Positions 11,330 to 22,255 of a stretch of 64,000 nt of DNA are shown in pieces. Each line of letters opens with the position of its first letter. Position 1 is the stretch's first letter. The stretch covers positions 10,086,162-10,150,161 of the forward strand of contig NC_133473.1 of assembly GCF_025370935.1 (NCBI RefSeq), given 5' to 3'. The position numbers and the translations under genes are program-made. Below the pieces are notes generated by a model. It saw only the letters and a program-made list of their open reading frames with translations, did not search any database and had not been told where the DNA came from. This stretch comes from Choristoneura fumiferana. Its lineage: Eukaryota; Arthropoda; Insecta; Lepidoptera; Tortricidae.

Positions 11330-11777
11330 TTTGCCATACTCAAGAGAAGTAGACACAGTACATAACAGCTCTACATACTTCCAAACAAAAGTAGTGTGTT
11401 AAGGCGGTGTTCTCTATTTAAATTAACGACGGAAAAATTCGAAAATACTGTTTTTTTATTATTCGTATCATGGTAAAAAGCCATATTGTATTAAAATTAG
11501 AAAAAGATAAGATAAATAAGCGTAATATTATTACAGTAAGGTTTATTTTGTACTGATGGTTATTCTTTACATTACTTTTTACGGTAGCTTCGAAAAGTTT
11601 TGCAAGTTGATAACAGAACAGAACCGCATATCACGATCGCGTGTCATCGTCAATACCCGAAGAATGCTTCTAAAATCCGAAGGTTTTTTTAAGAGCTCAC
11701 AGAGTGTACATTATTTCTACAATTGGTGACAATGTGAATTTCGCGGTTCTTTTCAGTGCTATACCTACCTAGGCAAT

Positions 11778-11990
11778 AGTTATTTTTGCAACAAGAGAGC
11801 AAAGTTGTTTTTTGTTGCGAGTGTTGATTTTGAATCCCGAGTATCCTTCGATTCTATAATTGAATCACGAGCGTCAGCGAGTGATTCTGGTTAGAATCCT
11901 GAGAGCAGCAAGGGATTCAAATACACGAGATGCAAAAAAACTTTGGTCTCGTGTGACACATACAATTTTTCACCTCAGCAGCGAGAACAT
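11778..11990 (+). repeat. GCAACAAGAGAGCAAAG repeat module, copy 1
   Basis: The module opens with TAGTTATTTTTGCAACAAGA, contains several inverted GAATCCYGAG / GGATTC motifs, and closes with ATGCAAAA...GGTCTCGTGTGACAC followed by a CAGCAGCGA motif. The opening and closing segments are imperfect inverted repeats, as in a MITE. Copies lie at 13109-13290 and 19067-19285, all in the same orientation. Confidence 0.6.
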
Positions 11991-12004
11991 CATTTAAATA
12001 TAAC

Positions 12005-12315
12005 ATCATCCATCATCCCAGCCTATATACGTCCCACTGATGGGCACAGGCGTCCTCTCAGAACAAGAGGGCTTGGGTCATAGTTCCCACGCGGGCCCAG
12101 TGCGGATTGGGAACTTCGCACGCACCATCGAATCGCTTCGCGGGTTGTGCAGGTTTCCTCACGATGTTTTCCATCACCGCAAAGCTAGTAGTAAATTTCA
12201 AATGTAATTCCACAAATGAATTTCGAAAAACTCAGAGGTGCGAGCCGGGGTTCGAACCCACGACCCTCTGCTTGAGAGGCGATAGGTCAAACCACTACGC
12301 CACCACGGTTTCATT
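12005..12315 (-). mobile_element. tRNA-derived SINE, full length, with 14-bp target duplication
   Basis: On the minus strand the element begins with a tRNA-like head carrying pol III box A (TGGCGTAGTGG) and box B (GGTTCGAACCC), continues through GCACCTCTGAGTTTTTCG and AAACATCGTGAGGAAACC, and ends with CAGTGGGACGTATATAGGCT and a GATGATG tail. It is flanked by identical 14-mers CATTTAAATATAAC at 11991-12004 and 12316-12329. It sits inside the first copy of the 1.3-kb repeat; the other copy at 19.1-20.4 kb lacks it, so the insertion came after the duplication. Confidence 0.85.
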
Positions 12316-12329
12316 CATTTAAATATAAC

Positions 12330-13108
12330 GTAAGAGTAAAACCCCATATACCTATCTTTTTATAAAACAAACACAATTTTTAAAATATAATCCGATTATT
12401 AAGAAACAAATATAATAATCACGTTTAAAACCATAAAAAGTGCCCAGTAGATACAATACAAATCTCATACTCATAACATGCATTGTAATTCGAACTTAGA
12501 CCTTCTTGTGCTATATGTCACACTTATTTTTTAATACTTGAAAAAGCCTCATCTTGGGGTAATTAAAAAGATTGAACAATAAACGTATAATTTATTATAA
12601 ATGTTATTAACCTTTAAATATGAATTTTATTAAGATTTCTATTACATAAACATAAATAGATTTGTTTAAAAATTCATTCAATTTAACAAATATTTATTCC
12701 AACTGTAGAGGCAGTAGGAATTATTTTATAAAAAAAAACAAGAGAAGCGGCTTGCGTGCAACGAGGTTGTATACTTTATTGAAAGATCGGGAAAAATTAC
12801 ATTTTGGAAATATTCGTTGTCATGTAATTTATTAGGTATCTATTGATATATTTTTAATATCAAAAATTTAATTTAAGATCGTAATCAATACATTTTATCC
12901 TATCTCTCGCTTTTTTCGTGTTAAAGTGAAATGACAGTTCAAAGTAAAGTTCAAATATTTGGAATTCAGTGAGTAGACCCAAAACTGTACTCAGCATTTA
13001 AAAAAATAATTAAAAAGTTACTTTGTCCCACGGAGTGAGCAAAATGCGATTTTGCTCCCTGATTTCTCATAGCACAACCTGCCTGTTTGAGGTGCTGAGG
13101 TGAAATAG
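12330..13108 (+). repeat. 1.3-kb dispersed repeat, copy 1 (right part)
   Basis: From the module at 11778 to about 13108 this sequence aligns, apart from the SINE, with 19067-20400 in the same order and orientation. Shared landmarks include TATAATCCGATTATTAAGAA, AACAAGAG-AGCGGCTT, TTGCAACGAGG-type sequence, TTCAAATATTTGGAATTCA and CACGGAGTGAGCAAAATGCG. The copies differ by many substitutions and indels, so the duplication is old. No coding frame is conserved between them. Confidence 0.7.
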
Positions 13109-13290
13109 TTATTTGTGTCACAAGGGAGCAAAATGGTGTATTTACGGCGAGGGCGTACATTGAATCCAGAATGTAGCGAAGGATTCTAAAGTAGAATCCT
13201 GAGCGTAGTGAGGGATTCAAGTGTTAACGCCCAAGATGAAAATAATTTTGCTCCCGAGTGGCTCATACAACTTTTCACACCGAGCATTAA
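13109..13290 (+). repeat. GCAACAAGAGAGCAAAG repeat module, copy 2
   Basis: A third, more diverged copy of the opening module lies directly after the 1.3-kb repeat: TAGTTATTTGTGTCACAAGG, then GAATCCTGAGCGTAGTGAGG, then AATTTTGCTCCCGAG. Its ends (TGTCACAAGGGAGCAAAAT and ATTTTGCTCCCGAGTGGC) are inverted repeats. Confidence 0.6.
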
Positions 13291-15560
13291 GAAACTTGAA
13301 AAAATATTTTAAATATTATTAAAGAACAACCAGCGTAGAAAATGGCGTGGCTTTACAATTATCAAGTTCAAAAAATGGCATTTGCAATAAAACACTTACA
13401 AAAACCTTGAACAGAAAAGTTGCACTTTGCTCCCTCTCGTCACGGAGGAAAAGTTACTTTTCTGAAGGAGAGGTGTGAAAAATATATTTTGTCCTGGAAA
13501 CGAAATATGCATGTTATGAATTCTTACGCTTAAACTAGTTATAAATAAAGTGAATTACAATAAGTTGGGGATCAAAGTCAGAGATTTTCAATTTTGATCA
13601 AGTATTTGAACGTTTTAGCCGATCACGAGAACTTCTAACGCTCTCATGTTTCCCAATAAATTTAATTAGAAGTTAACGTCCAAAGTAAAACAAAAATAAA
13701 CAGCATCAAATATTTAAGATAGAAGTGGAGCATCGGCAGGAAAGAGAGGATATGAAAAGTATGCTGGTTTTAAATAGCGTCGAGTTTATAATTATAACTA
13801 ACCCGAAGCTGGTGAGCTATTAAATTATTCAAAATTTATGACGTGTTACATACAAAAGGAGAGATTAAAGTTATCCCCGTATTTCAAGGTATGTTTGTGA
13901 AATCACGTTCGAGTCTATTGTTTGAAAAGGACCGCGTAATTATTCCTTTGTCAACATTGCAAGCTCAACTCGACGATTGTCTTCTGAGTTTTAATTCGAT
14001 TGGATTTTATTGCATTTTCAAGTGTTCATTAAATAGAGGTCAAAAAATACTGATAAAAAGCAATTTTTGTCTTTTTTTTGTAGAATAGAAGTGCGTAATA
14101 GTACGTGAGATCTTATTTTGAGATTCATAATCGCGTCAAATAATAACTTACTTGTCTCACATAATCCAATTAAACGAGTCTTGGCTACGTTCCGATTCTT
14201 TTCCGAGTAAATGAAGAAGTATATGCCTACTAAAATTTTATTGACTTCAGCCCAAATCATTATTGTTACACAAAAATAATAGACTCAGCTAAATACATCT
14301 ACCGAGGTGATGTCAGATACTATTTACGTTTCTAGAAAGAAATAGACGACACGAAGCACAACAGACTGTGTCCAGTTATGAGGATGAATGCCAGACTGAC
14401 GGCTGCCAGACTAAACCATATCGCTAATAAATAACGATTTGATTTTGTTTATTGACGAGCGTCACACACAAGGCTAAATGAGCGTTGAATCAAAATACAC
14501 TTCATCGATCTGTTTAAAGCAGCTCATGCAGGAAATCGTTAGCGTATGTGCGGAATAACGTAATTAATTTTCAGGCAAATAAACCGCCGCGCAGTTAGAA
14601 AACAAAATTCGATTTAATGCATATTAAGTTACCTACTTATTTTATTATTTCTCATCTCACTATCACTTGCATTCCGAATTTTGTGAAATGCAATGTAAAT
14701 GATAGTTACATTTAGATTGATGAAAAATGACTGAAGTTATTCAGTTTAATGAAGTGAGTGGCAAAAGTGTATGTAAACAGTTTTTAATGATTGATGGTTA
14801 AATAATTATTGGTTAGGGGACGTAGATGAGTCTATCCGTAATTATGATGCATGCGACTACATCGAAATATCGGGAGGCTCGAGCTCCTTAAAGGTGCCTA
14901 ATCAAATCACGGTCCACATTCCGTCACAAATATGTTTAAGTATAAATATTGAAAATGTTATTACTGCTATTAATGGCTAGATTTTAATGAGCATCCGTAA
15001 CTTTTTTATAGCCATCATGATGTTCAGCAAAAGATATTTATTTTGACGAAGGGGTGGATTGGATGGCTGCTAAAGCAATAATGCTATGATATAGGTACTT
15101 ACAATGAAAATATAAATAAAAGAAAATTAGTAAAAGTTAATGCAAAAATGACAATCGCAAAAAGCGGTTAGAAAATGAAATTAAAGGTTTTTTTTTATTA
15201 ATACGAACCTATACTTACAATTATAAGAACAAGATACTACATACTAAACTACTACTACACTACTACTACTACTTTTAATTATATTTGATTTAAAATTATC
15301 GTCAGTCTTTTATGAAACCTAACTATTAATTAAACTATCTTTGTTACCCGTTTCATGAACTACATTATTGCCGTTTATATAAAATCGTAACTTTCCATTT
15401 AAATGCAGCAAAAACTAAATTAGTTGTTGTGACGTTCTAGCGTTACTTTCGTGGGTAGGTAAAAACTAATGACAAGCTTGCAAATTTTTAGCTTTAGCTG
15501 TATTAAAACCATTCGGTTTTTTTTCTAAATTACTTTAATATTTTTCAAAATATACTCAGC
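13291..15560. other. Gene-free AT-rich tract
   Basis: No exon is recognised. Near 13420-13490 there is another fragment with TTGCTCCCTC and CTTTTCTGAAGGAGAGG, probably related to the neighbouring modules. CTACTACTACACTACTACTA near 15245 is a short microsatellite. Confidence 0.4.
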
Positions 15561-15639
15561 GGCACAAAATTTGGCCCACTCTACATACAAAATTACCTAT
15601 TTTTGCATACATTTGAGGGCCACATTTTTTTCCGCTCAG

Positions 15640-16600
15640 TATATATCCCTCCAAGGTCTACAGTTCGCCTCATTCTCAAAAACCTATCCTCAAAACACTT
15701 AAAAACGCGTTCTGCGGTAGTTCGAAGAAAAGCCGCTCAAATTCTTGTACTGCCTCGTCCGATTCATGAAAGTCCGGCCACGCATCATTTTCTTCACATT
15801 GGAGAATAAGAAAAAAACACACGAGGCCAGGTCAGGGCTGTAGGGTGGATGCGACACCATCTGAACACCTGTGCTGTTCAAAAAGTCCATTGTTTTGCTG
15901 CAGTTAATGCATCTTGGTGGAAAAAAAATCCCCGAATGCCGCTCTTTGGGCGTTCCTCACCCAGGTTTTCGAACGTTTGAGGTAGACAAACTTCGGTGTA
16001 CCACAGGCTAGTAACTGTTCTTTAATCTTCAAGAGGAATTACAGCCACTGGCCCACTGCGACGAAAGAAAACGGCGATCAACCTGTTGTTGACACTTCGG
16101 CCTCGAGCAATTATTAAAGGCGGTTTTCTTCAAACACCCACTGCATAGATTGCTGCTTTGACAGGGGGTCGTAGCAGATATCCAAGACTCGTCAGTAGTA
16201 AGGATGTTAGAAACCTGCTGGGAATTGCCTCCGTCAAATTTGCTAAGCATAAACTGACACCAATCTACTCGCTGGGTTTTTTGCTCTTCGGTCAGCAAAT
16301 GTGGTATCCAACGTGACGCGACCTTCCTGACGCTAAGATGATCATGTAAAATACTTAAAACTGCGGGTGATCCAATGCCTAGTTCATGTTCGATTTCCCA
16401 TTGTGTAATATTCCTTCTTTCCTTAATCAACCACTCGGCTCTGATCACGTTTTCTGGCGTTACTGCACTTGACGGCCGTCCTGGTCTCGGCTCATCTTTG
16501 ATGCACTCTCGACCCTGTTTAAACTCGCGGTACCAATACGAAACTGTGGCTAAGGATGGAGCGGACGTCCCAAATGCAACGTTAAAATTTCTGGAAAGTT
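15640..16600 (-). pseudogene. mariner transposase pseudogene
   Basis: The minus strand encodes most of a mariner DD34D transposase in several frames. From N to C: YWYREFKQGRECIKDEPRPG (HTH region), the linker with RKVASRWIPHLLTEEQK (WVPHxLTEEQK motif), TTDESWI with the first catalytic Asp, FFFHQDALTAAK with the second Asp, then SHPPYSPDLASCVFFLF. In the last block the family has APCDFFLF, so the third catalytic Asp is replaced by Val. At least three frameshifts separate these blocks (near 16170, 16080 and 15890). The protein would be about 340 residues if intact. It abuts a GGGTTCC-family repeat fragment on the right. Confidence 0.85.
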
Positions 16601-17047
16601 TTATATACTTACTACCATCCTGAATTTTTTCAAATTTTTCTGCCCACCGGTTTAGATTTTAGAGGGGGGGACGCTCGATTTTAATGAAAATTTGCACTTT
16701 AAAGTTAAATATTTCGCAAAAAAATCACTGAATCGAAAATTCGTATGAGCAAACCCCCAATGGTTTTAAAATACCTATCCAGCGATACCCCACACTATAG
16801 GATTGGATGAGAAAAAAAAAACACTCCCACTTTTCGTTTATGGGACGTACCCTAAAAAAAATGTTTTTTGAATTTTTAATTGTAACATTTTGTCGGCATA
16901 CTTTACCTATAATATCCGTGCAAAATTACAGCTTTCTAGCATTGATAGTCCCTGAGCAAAGCCGCGGACGGACAGACAGACAGACAGACAGACATGGCGA
17001 AACTATAAGGGTTCCGTTTTTGCCATTTTGGCTCCGGAACCCTAAAA
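16597..17047 (-). repeat. GGGTTCCGGAGCC repeat family, copy 1 (partial)
   Basis: The minus strand starts at TTAGGGTTCCGGAGCCAAAA, passes the (GTCT)n run, the ATCGAGCGTCCCCCCC motif and the CCGGTGGGCAG segment, and stops near ATGGTAGTAAGTATA. The remaining 230 bases of the family, present in the copies at 33738, 46864 and 54665, are missing. The cut falls at the mariner end. Confidence 0.75.
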
Positions 17048-17687
17048 GAAAATGTTACTGGCCAGTATGCAATGTCACTATACAAAGAGGTTAACAGATA
17101 AATCATCTTTAATTTATCAAGCAATTTAGGAATAAAATATTTATAGTTTTCATACAGCTAAAAACTTTCGTAGCAGCCTAGGTACGTTGCAAAACACTCT
17201 ATCCCGTGAAAATTTCGTAAAATCTGTGTTTAGGTACCCCTTGTACGTACCATAATCATAATCAATGTAAAATTTAAACTTTCTAAGCCGAAAGGTTTGG
17301 GCTCAGTCGAGTCGGTCGATTAGTCAGGACTTATATTTTTATATATTGAGAAGATGAAAGCGAACTATAAAGTAAGAAAATACTTGATGTCCGTAAAGAT
17401 GCCTTATCGATTTTATGTCGTCATAGGTGGGTGTAAATGGGACTAGAGACAGCCGTGACCTCTATTTTAGGGCGGCAGATATAAACTGGTGTCATTTTCC
17501 GTCATCATTGATCGATCAATGTCGATGAATGATAAAGGAAAAGCTTTCTTTGTGATTTTTTGTGTCGTCTTTAATTAGAAAAAAACTTGATTCATGTAAC
17601 ACAATTTCGAGAGGCAATATTGGCTTTGGCAGTGACTGTTAGTTAATTACTAGTATTTCTTTGAATTTATAAGTACTTACACTTAGG
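17048..17687. other. Gene-free tract
   Basis: No gene or repeat is recognised. Confidence 0.4.
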
Positions 17688-17765
17688 ACTCATCATCATC
17701 ATCATCATATTAGCCGTAGGACGTCCATTGTTGGACATAGACCTCTTCCATAGACCCCCCCCATA
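17688..17765 (-). mobile_element. SINE 3' tail fragment
   Basis: The minus strand reads GGTCTATGTCCAACAATGGACGTCCTACGGCT and ends in a (GATGAT)n run. This is a lepidopteran SINE tail of a subfamily different from the one at 12005. Confidence 0.6.
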
Positions 17766-18493
17766 GAGAAGTTCGATTAGTTGTTATATAATAGCAAGTT
17801 CTAGTTAGTAACGTTATCATACATATTGTTTTTCTAAATTCTCATTAGCTAATTAAACAACAATACGTGTCAACTGGTATCCTCGAGGGTGTCTAGCCAA
17901 TTAAAGTCACGGACATTTAAAGCGTGTCCGTAAGTCCGTAACAGGTTACCTATCATCTGGAATGTTTACGCCGGGATAACAATAAAATATAAATAAATTA
18001 ACTGCATAGTTTTGTTTCCACGTTATTAATACGTTTGCAAGCTGGCGACGTGCCACGTGTGTCTTGCACATGGGATAAAACTCACACACAATTAGTTTCA
18101 ACTGCCAGTATTGACTCAAAAGTAAAAGTATATAATGAAATAAACAGCTGACATTAGTGTGTTGCGAATCTGGACAGGATAGTGGGATAATTTCATCCCA
18201 ATCTAAAACACAAGCATTAGGTAAATATATGCTGTAGCTGATCGTATGGCGGCACAGTTCATTTTCGTTTGATTTAGGCAACCTTCTAAACTTCCGAGGT
18301 TAGGGTTTAGATGAGACATTACGTTGGTGTCCGTGTTGGAGTGCGAGTGACGATGCGGAAACTACATAGCTTTCGTAAGACCACGAGTCGTGTATGTAGA
18401 CGACTATATGTAGGTATGCAGCAAAAATCTTCTTTTGATAACTGAAGGATCGGTGTTTAGCGTGTTTTTAAGCGTGAAAAATATCTGTTTTGA
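17766..18493. other. Gene-free tract
   Basis: Nothing is recognised. A minus-strand open frame of 111 codons at 17946-18281 has no family resemblance. Confidence 0.35.
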
Positions 18494-18745
18494 CGACCGG
18501 ATGGCCAAGTGGTTAGAGAACCTGACTACGAAGCTTGAGGTCACGGGTTCGATTCCCGGCCGGGCCAGATATTTGTATGAATAATACGAATGTTTGTTCT
18601 CGGGTCTTGGATGTTTAATATGTATTTAAGTATGTATTTATCTATATAAGAATGTTTATCTGTTGCCTAGTATCCATAGTACAAGCTTTGCTTAATTAGG
18701 GACTAGGTCAATTGGTGTCAAGTGTCCCATGATATTTATTATTAT
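18494..18745 (+). mobile_element. tRNA-derived SINE (ACCGGATGGCC head)
   Basis: The first 75 bases resemble a tRNA: box A TGGCCAAGTGGTTAG, box B GGTTCGATTCC and a CCGGCCGGGCCA end. The unrelated body (GGGTCTTGGATGTTTAATAT, then GGGACTAGGTCAATTGGTG) ends in TGTCCCATGATATTTATTATT. The body shows that this is a SINE rather than a functional tRNA gene. Promoter boxes look intact; the 5' acceptor strand (GACCGGA) does not pair well with the 3' strand. Confidence 0.8.
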
Positions 18746-19066
18746 TACATATTTATTATTTTTAAACTTTATTACTTCACACTATATTACTTAAATTAGG
18801 TATTTAATCTGTATTTATTATGGCTGGTTGATTGTCCGAAACATATTACCTATACAACATAATTTAATTTCCAATAAGTAAAGAACTACTTCAGGCACTA
18901 GTCCGACCTTTGAGATCTTGCCTAAATGTAATAAAAGAGTTCGTTTAATTGTCACTGGAGATTAATCGTATAGTAATAAAAAAGAGTGTATTTTGTATTT
19001 TCGAACAAAATATAGCCTTTAATACAAATCCTTGGAGTTTTAGCTGCATCGTGAACCCAAATGAAA

Positions 19067-20400
19067 TAATAGTTATTTGTGCAACAAGAGAGCAAATTTG
19101 TTTTTTGCTGCGAGTGTTGATTTTGAACCCCGAGTAAGCGAAGGATGTTATTATCGAATTACGAGCTTAGCGAGATTCTAGGTTAGAATCCTGAGATCAG
19201 CTAGGGTTTCAAACACACGAGATGCAAAACACCTTTGTTCTCGTGTAACATATACAACTTTTCCCCTCAGCAGCGAAAACATAATTAAAAGGTTAGAATA
19301 AAACCTCATATACCTATTTACAAAACCATCACAAAAATATTAAAATATAATCCGATTATTAAGAAACGAACATCATAATAATAATCACATTAAAACCATT
19401 ACTAATCAAAAAATGATACGCCCGGTCTCCATTACATCTTTAAAAGTCCCCATAATGTTAAGAATGCCAGACAATGATCAAAAGTCTCCGGTAAGTAGAG
19501 GTTTAGAATTCGGAAAGAAAAAGTGTCCAGTAGATATGAATAAAATCTAAATCTAGTACTCATAATAACATGCATTTGAACTTAGGAGTCCTTGTAAAAT
19601 ATGCCATATTTTTGAATGCTGCATAAACCTCATCTTGGGTGATTAAAAAGGTTGAACAATAAACTTGTAACTTGTAATAATAAATGTTGTTTAACCTTTA
19701 AATATGATTTTATTATTATTTCTATTATTTGAAACATAAATATAAGTAGATTAGTTGCAAATTAATTCAATTTTTCAAACATTCATATTCATACAACGGA
19801 ACGCTTTTATTAAAAAAAAAACAAGAGCAGCGGCTTTCTTGCAACGAGGATACTTGCATACTTCATTAAAAGAGCGGGAGAATTTTGACATTTTGAAAAT
19901 ACTTTACTGTCATATATAACAATTCTAAATTTTAATTTCACTATTATAATTAATTCATTATTATCATAATTTTTAATACTATAAATTTAATTTAAGATTG
20001 CAATCAACACAGTATTTTTTTTATTAGGTTGCAGTTGTGATATACTTCTTGCATAATTAAAAAAAAACTTAGAAAAAAGTAAAGCTGAGCGGGAATTTCG
20101 TTTATTTACGTTCATTTTGTTAAATAATTTGTCTTTGTAGTTTTATAAGTAGTGAAAATCGAACTTCGTATCGATTTGATCCTTTCTCTCGCTTTTTTCA
20201 TGTTGAAGTGAAAGTGACAGATCCAAGTATAGTTCAAATAAGTTTAAATATTTGGAATTCATTGAGTAGAGTCAGCACTGTCCTAGGCATTTAAAAAAAA
20301 GTAATTAAAAAGTTACTTTGTCTCACGGAGTGAGCAAAATGCGATTTTGATTACTGATTTCTAATAGAAAAACCAGCTTGTTTGAGGCGCTGACTTGAAA
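19067..20400 (+). repeat. 1.3-kb dispersed repeat, copy 2
   Basis: This copy aligns with 11778-13108. It starts TAGTTATTTGTGCAACAAGA, and at 19281-19300 has the uninterrupted equivalent of the SINE insertion site of copy 1. It holds extra AT-rich sequence at about 19920-20180 and ends near TTTGAGGCGCTGACTTGAAA. No conserved frame is visible. Confidence 0.7.
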
Positions 20401-21609
20401 ATAATTATATTATTTTAAATTTCTTATCAACTCATACCAACTAAAATTATTTCGCACATTTTAGTTTCGTGAAAATGGTTGAAAATTGTTCATTCAAATT
20501 GTATTGTATTGAAGGCGCTGCTCATGATTTATATTTAGAAAATATTTGGGTACACACTGATTTTGGCACCAGTACTTAGTGAATGAATGTGACGTTGTTT
20601 TACTGACCAACAGGCAAACGTGAACAATCTTATACACGTATTTGTAAAGTGCATGACGCGTCACTGCTGTATAATTTAAGTAAACGTCAGGACTTACTGG
20701 TATATAGTTTTTTTGTTAATTCGTGTTTTTTGGAGTAGATACGTATTAAATATGTATAATATTTTATTTTAGTTTAAGATCATATGTAGAAAGCAATGAT
20801 TGTATAATTCAATGATTAAATAAGCTTTGAAAGTAAAAAGTTAATTCAATAACTAAATTGAATTGAAAACTAAATTTGATTTGTTATCTATAGCATTCTA
20901 GGAGCTTTGGTGTTGTACTGTAAGCCTAAAATGTAAACTGTTCCCTAACCTAAAATCACTGATGTCAGAACTATTGAAATTACCGATTTTATTGAGCGTG
21001 AAATTTTGCCTAAAAACATTATAATACGATATCACGCATTTTCCCAGAGATAGGATCAAGCTAGAACGATTGTCCGCTCCCGAAGACCCTCACATAGCAA
21101 TAAGATGAAGTATTTAAATGCATCGAATCGAAATATCAAGAGCTCATTAAGAGAAATCGTGGTCTATACTGTAGAAAATGTCTAATATACCTAACCATGA
21201 ATTATTTAACACTCTACGTGCATTGTTGAGTCACCTTAATGCACCACAATAATTACAATTATTTATTCATTACGGTAGGTACTTCACTTGTGATAAGAAT
21301 TTAAATTGCCAAAATAATGAAAACGCTATCGAATAGCTCAAAAATAACCTAAAATTTTAATTATACAAGTTGGAAAAGGTTACTGAATTGATATAATATG
21401 TAGTCAAGCGAGATACGAGTTGGACTGTATGGTCGCGAAGGGAAAATTGTCTGCTATCTTTATGGGCAGCAATTCTGCTTTCAACAACTCTCTCCCATAG
21501 TATATAATGTGGCGGTTGTTATAAAAACGTATGGCTCTGCTTTATGTATCCCCCGCGGGTCAGCGGGAATAGAGTAATTTCAGAAGGGGTTTATTTTTTA
21601 CAAGTCATT
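20401..21609. other. Gene-free tract
   Basis: Nothing is recognised other than AT-rich sequence. Confidence 0.4.
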
Positions 21610-21654
21610 GTTTGTTATCGTATTTTGTTGGAAAAGTTCGTATATATCTTGCTT

Positions 21655-21983
21655 TCTCAACTGGCTTACGGAAGTTAACTCAAGCTTTTGCAGGTGATAG
21701 GACCTTGTGCAAGGTCCGCCCGGATTGCTACCACCATCTTGCTCGCTAATCCTGCCGTGAAGCAGCACTGCTTGCACTTTTGTGTTTCGGCGTGGAGAGT
21801 AAGACAGCTAGTGAAATTACTGGCACTTGAGGTATCCCATCTTAGACCTCTAGGTTGGCAACGCATCTGCAATACCCCTGGTATTGCAGATATTTATGGG
21901 CGGTGGTGATCTTTTACCATCAGGAGACCCACTTGCTCGTTTGCCATCCAATTGCATAAAAAAAGCTAATTGAGAAAGCAAGA
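21655..21983 (+). mobile_element. Retroelement 3' tail (GGCGGTGGTGATC family), copy 2, within the left TIR arm
   Basis: GACCTTGTGCAAGGTCCGCC, CACCATCTTGCTCGCTAATC and the shared tail GTGAAATTACTGGCACTTGA to TTTGCCATCCAATTG identify the family. The insert is bounded by CTTGCTTTCTCAA at 21650-21662 and its inverted copy TTGAGAAAGCAAG at 21970-21982, unlike a retroelement target duplication, so a second, TIR-bearing element may carry it. Confidence 0.65.
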
Positions 21984-22178
21984 TTTAGATGAATGATTGG
22001 TCTCGCGCGCTCGCTCGACTAGATACCGCCGGCGTACTTGTCAAATGAGGCAACAAATAGTACGCCGAAGTCGGCGTACCCGACTCCCGAGCCCGAGTCG
22101 AGTCAGTCGCGTTGCAAACTGTGCGTAAGGTGCATGTACCGAATGTTTTGTTAAATTTTGGTCATAAACCGAAGTAAA

Positions 22179-22255
22179 ATGCCAGTTTGCGCAGTGAAAC
22201 TGTGTAAAAATAATACTACAAGAAATAAGAAGGACACTGGGATCACATACCATCA
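22179..22255 (+). CDS. THAP-type zinc finger, putative first exon (partial)
   Basis: An ATG at 22179 opens MPVCAVKLCKNN followed by TTRNKKDTGITYH. The spacing of two cysteines (CxxxxC) right after the start, then KN-T, then an aromatic-His pair is the N-terminal half of a THAP (C2CH) DNA-binding domain, which normally reads M-x-C-x(4)-C-x-N ... FHxFP. The frame reaches a stop just after the His-Gln codons, but CATCA/GTAAAT at 22255/22256 is a good splice donor exactly where the motif leaves off. It lies 150 bases inside the left inverted repeat, where a THAP transposase would begin. The following exon with the AVPTIF box was not found. Confidence 0.5.

Noticed and set aside
18494..18570. A tRNA gene
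   Set aside because: Box A and box B are present, but the acceptor stem pairs poorly and a SINE body and tail follow; it is a SINE head.
21688..21909. Frames on both strands over 21675-21909
   Set aside because: They lie within the GGCGGTGGTGATC retroelement tail, a non-coding repeat seen three times.
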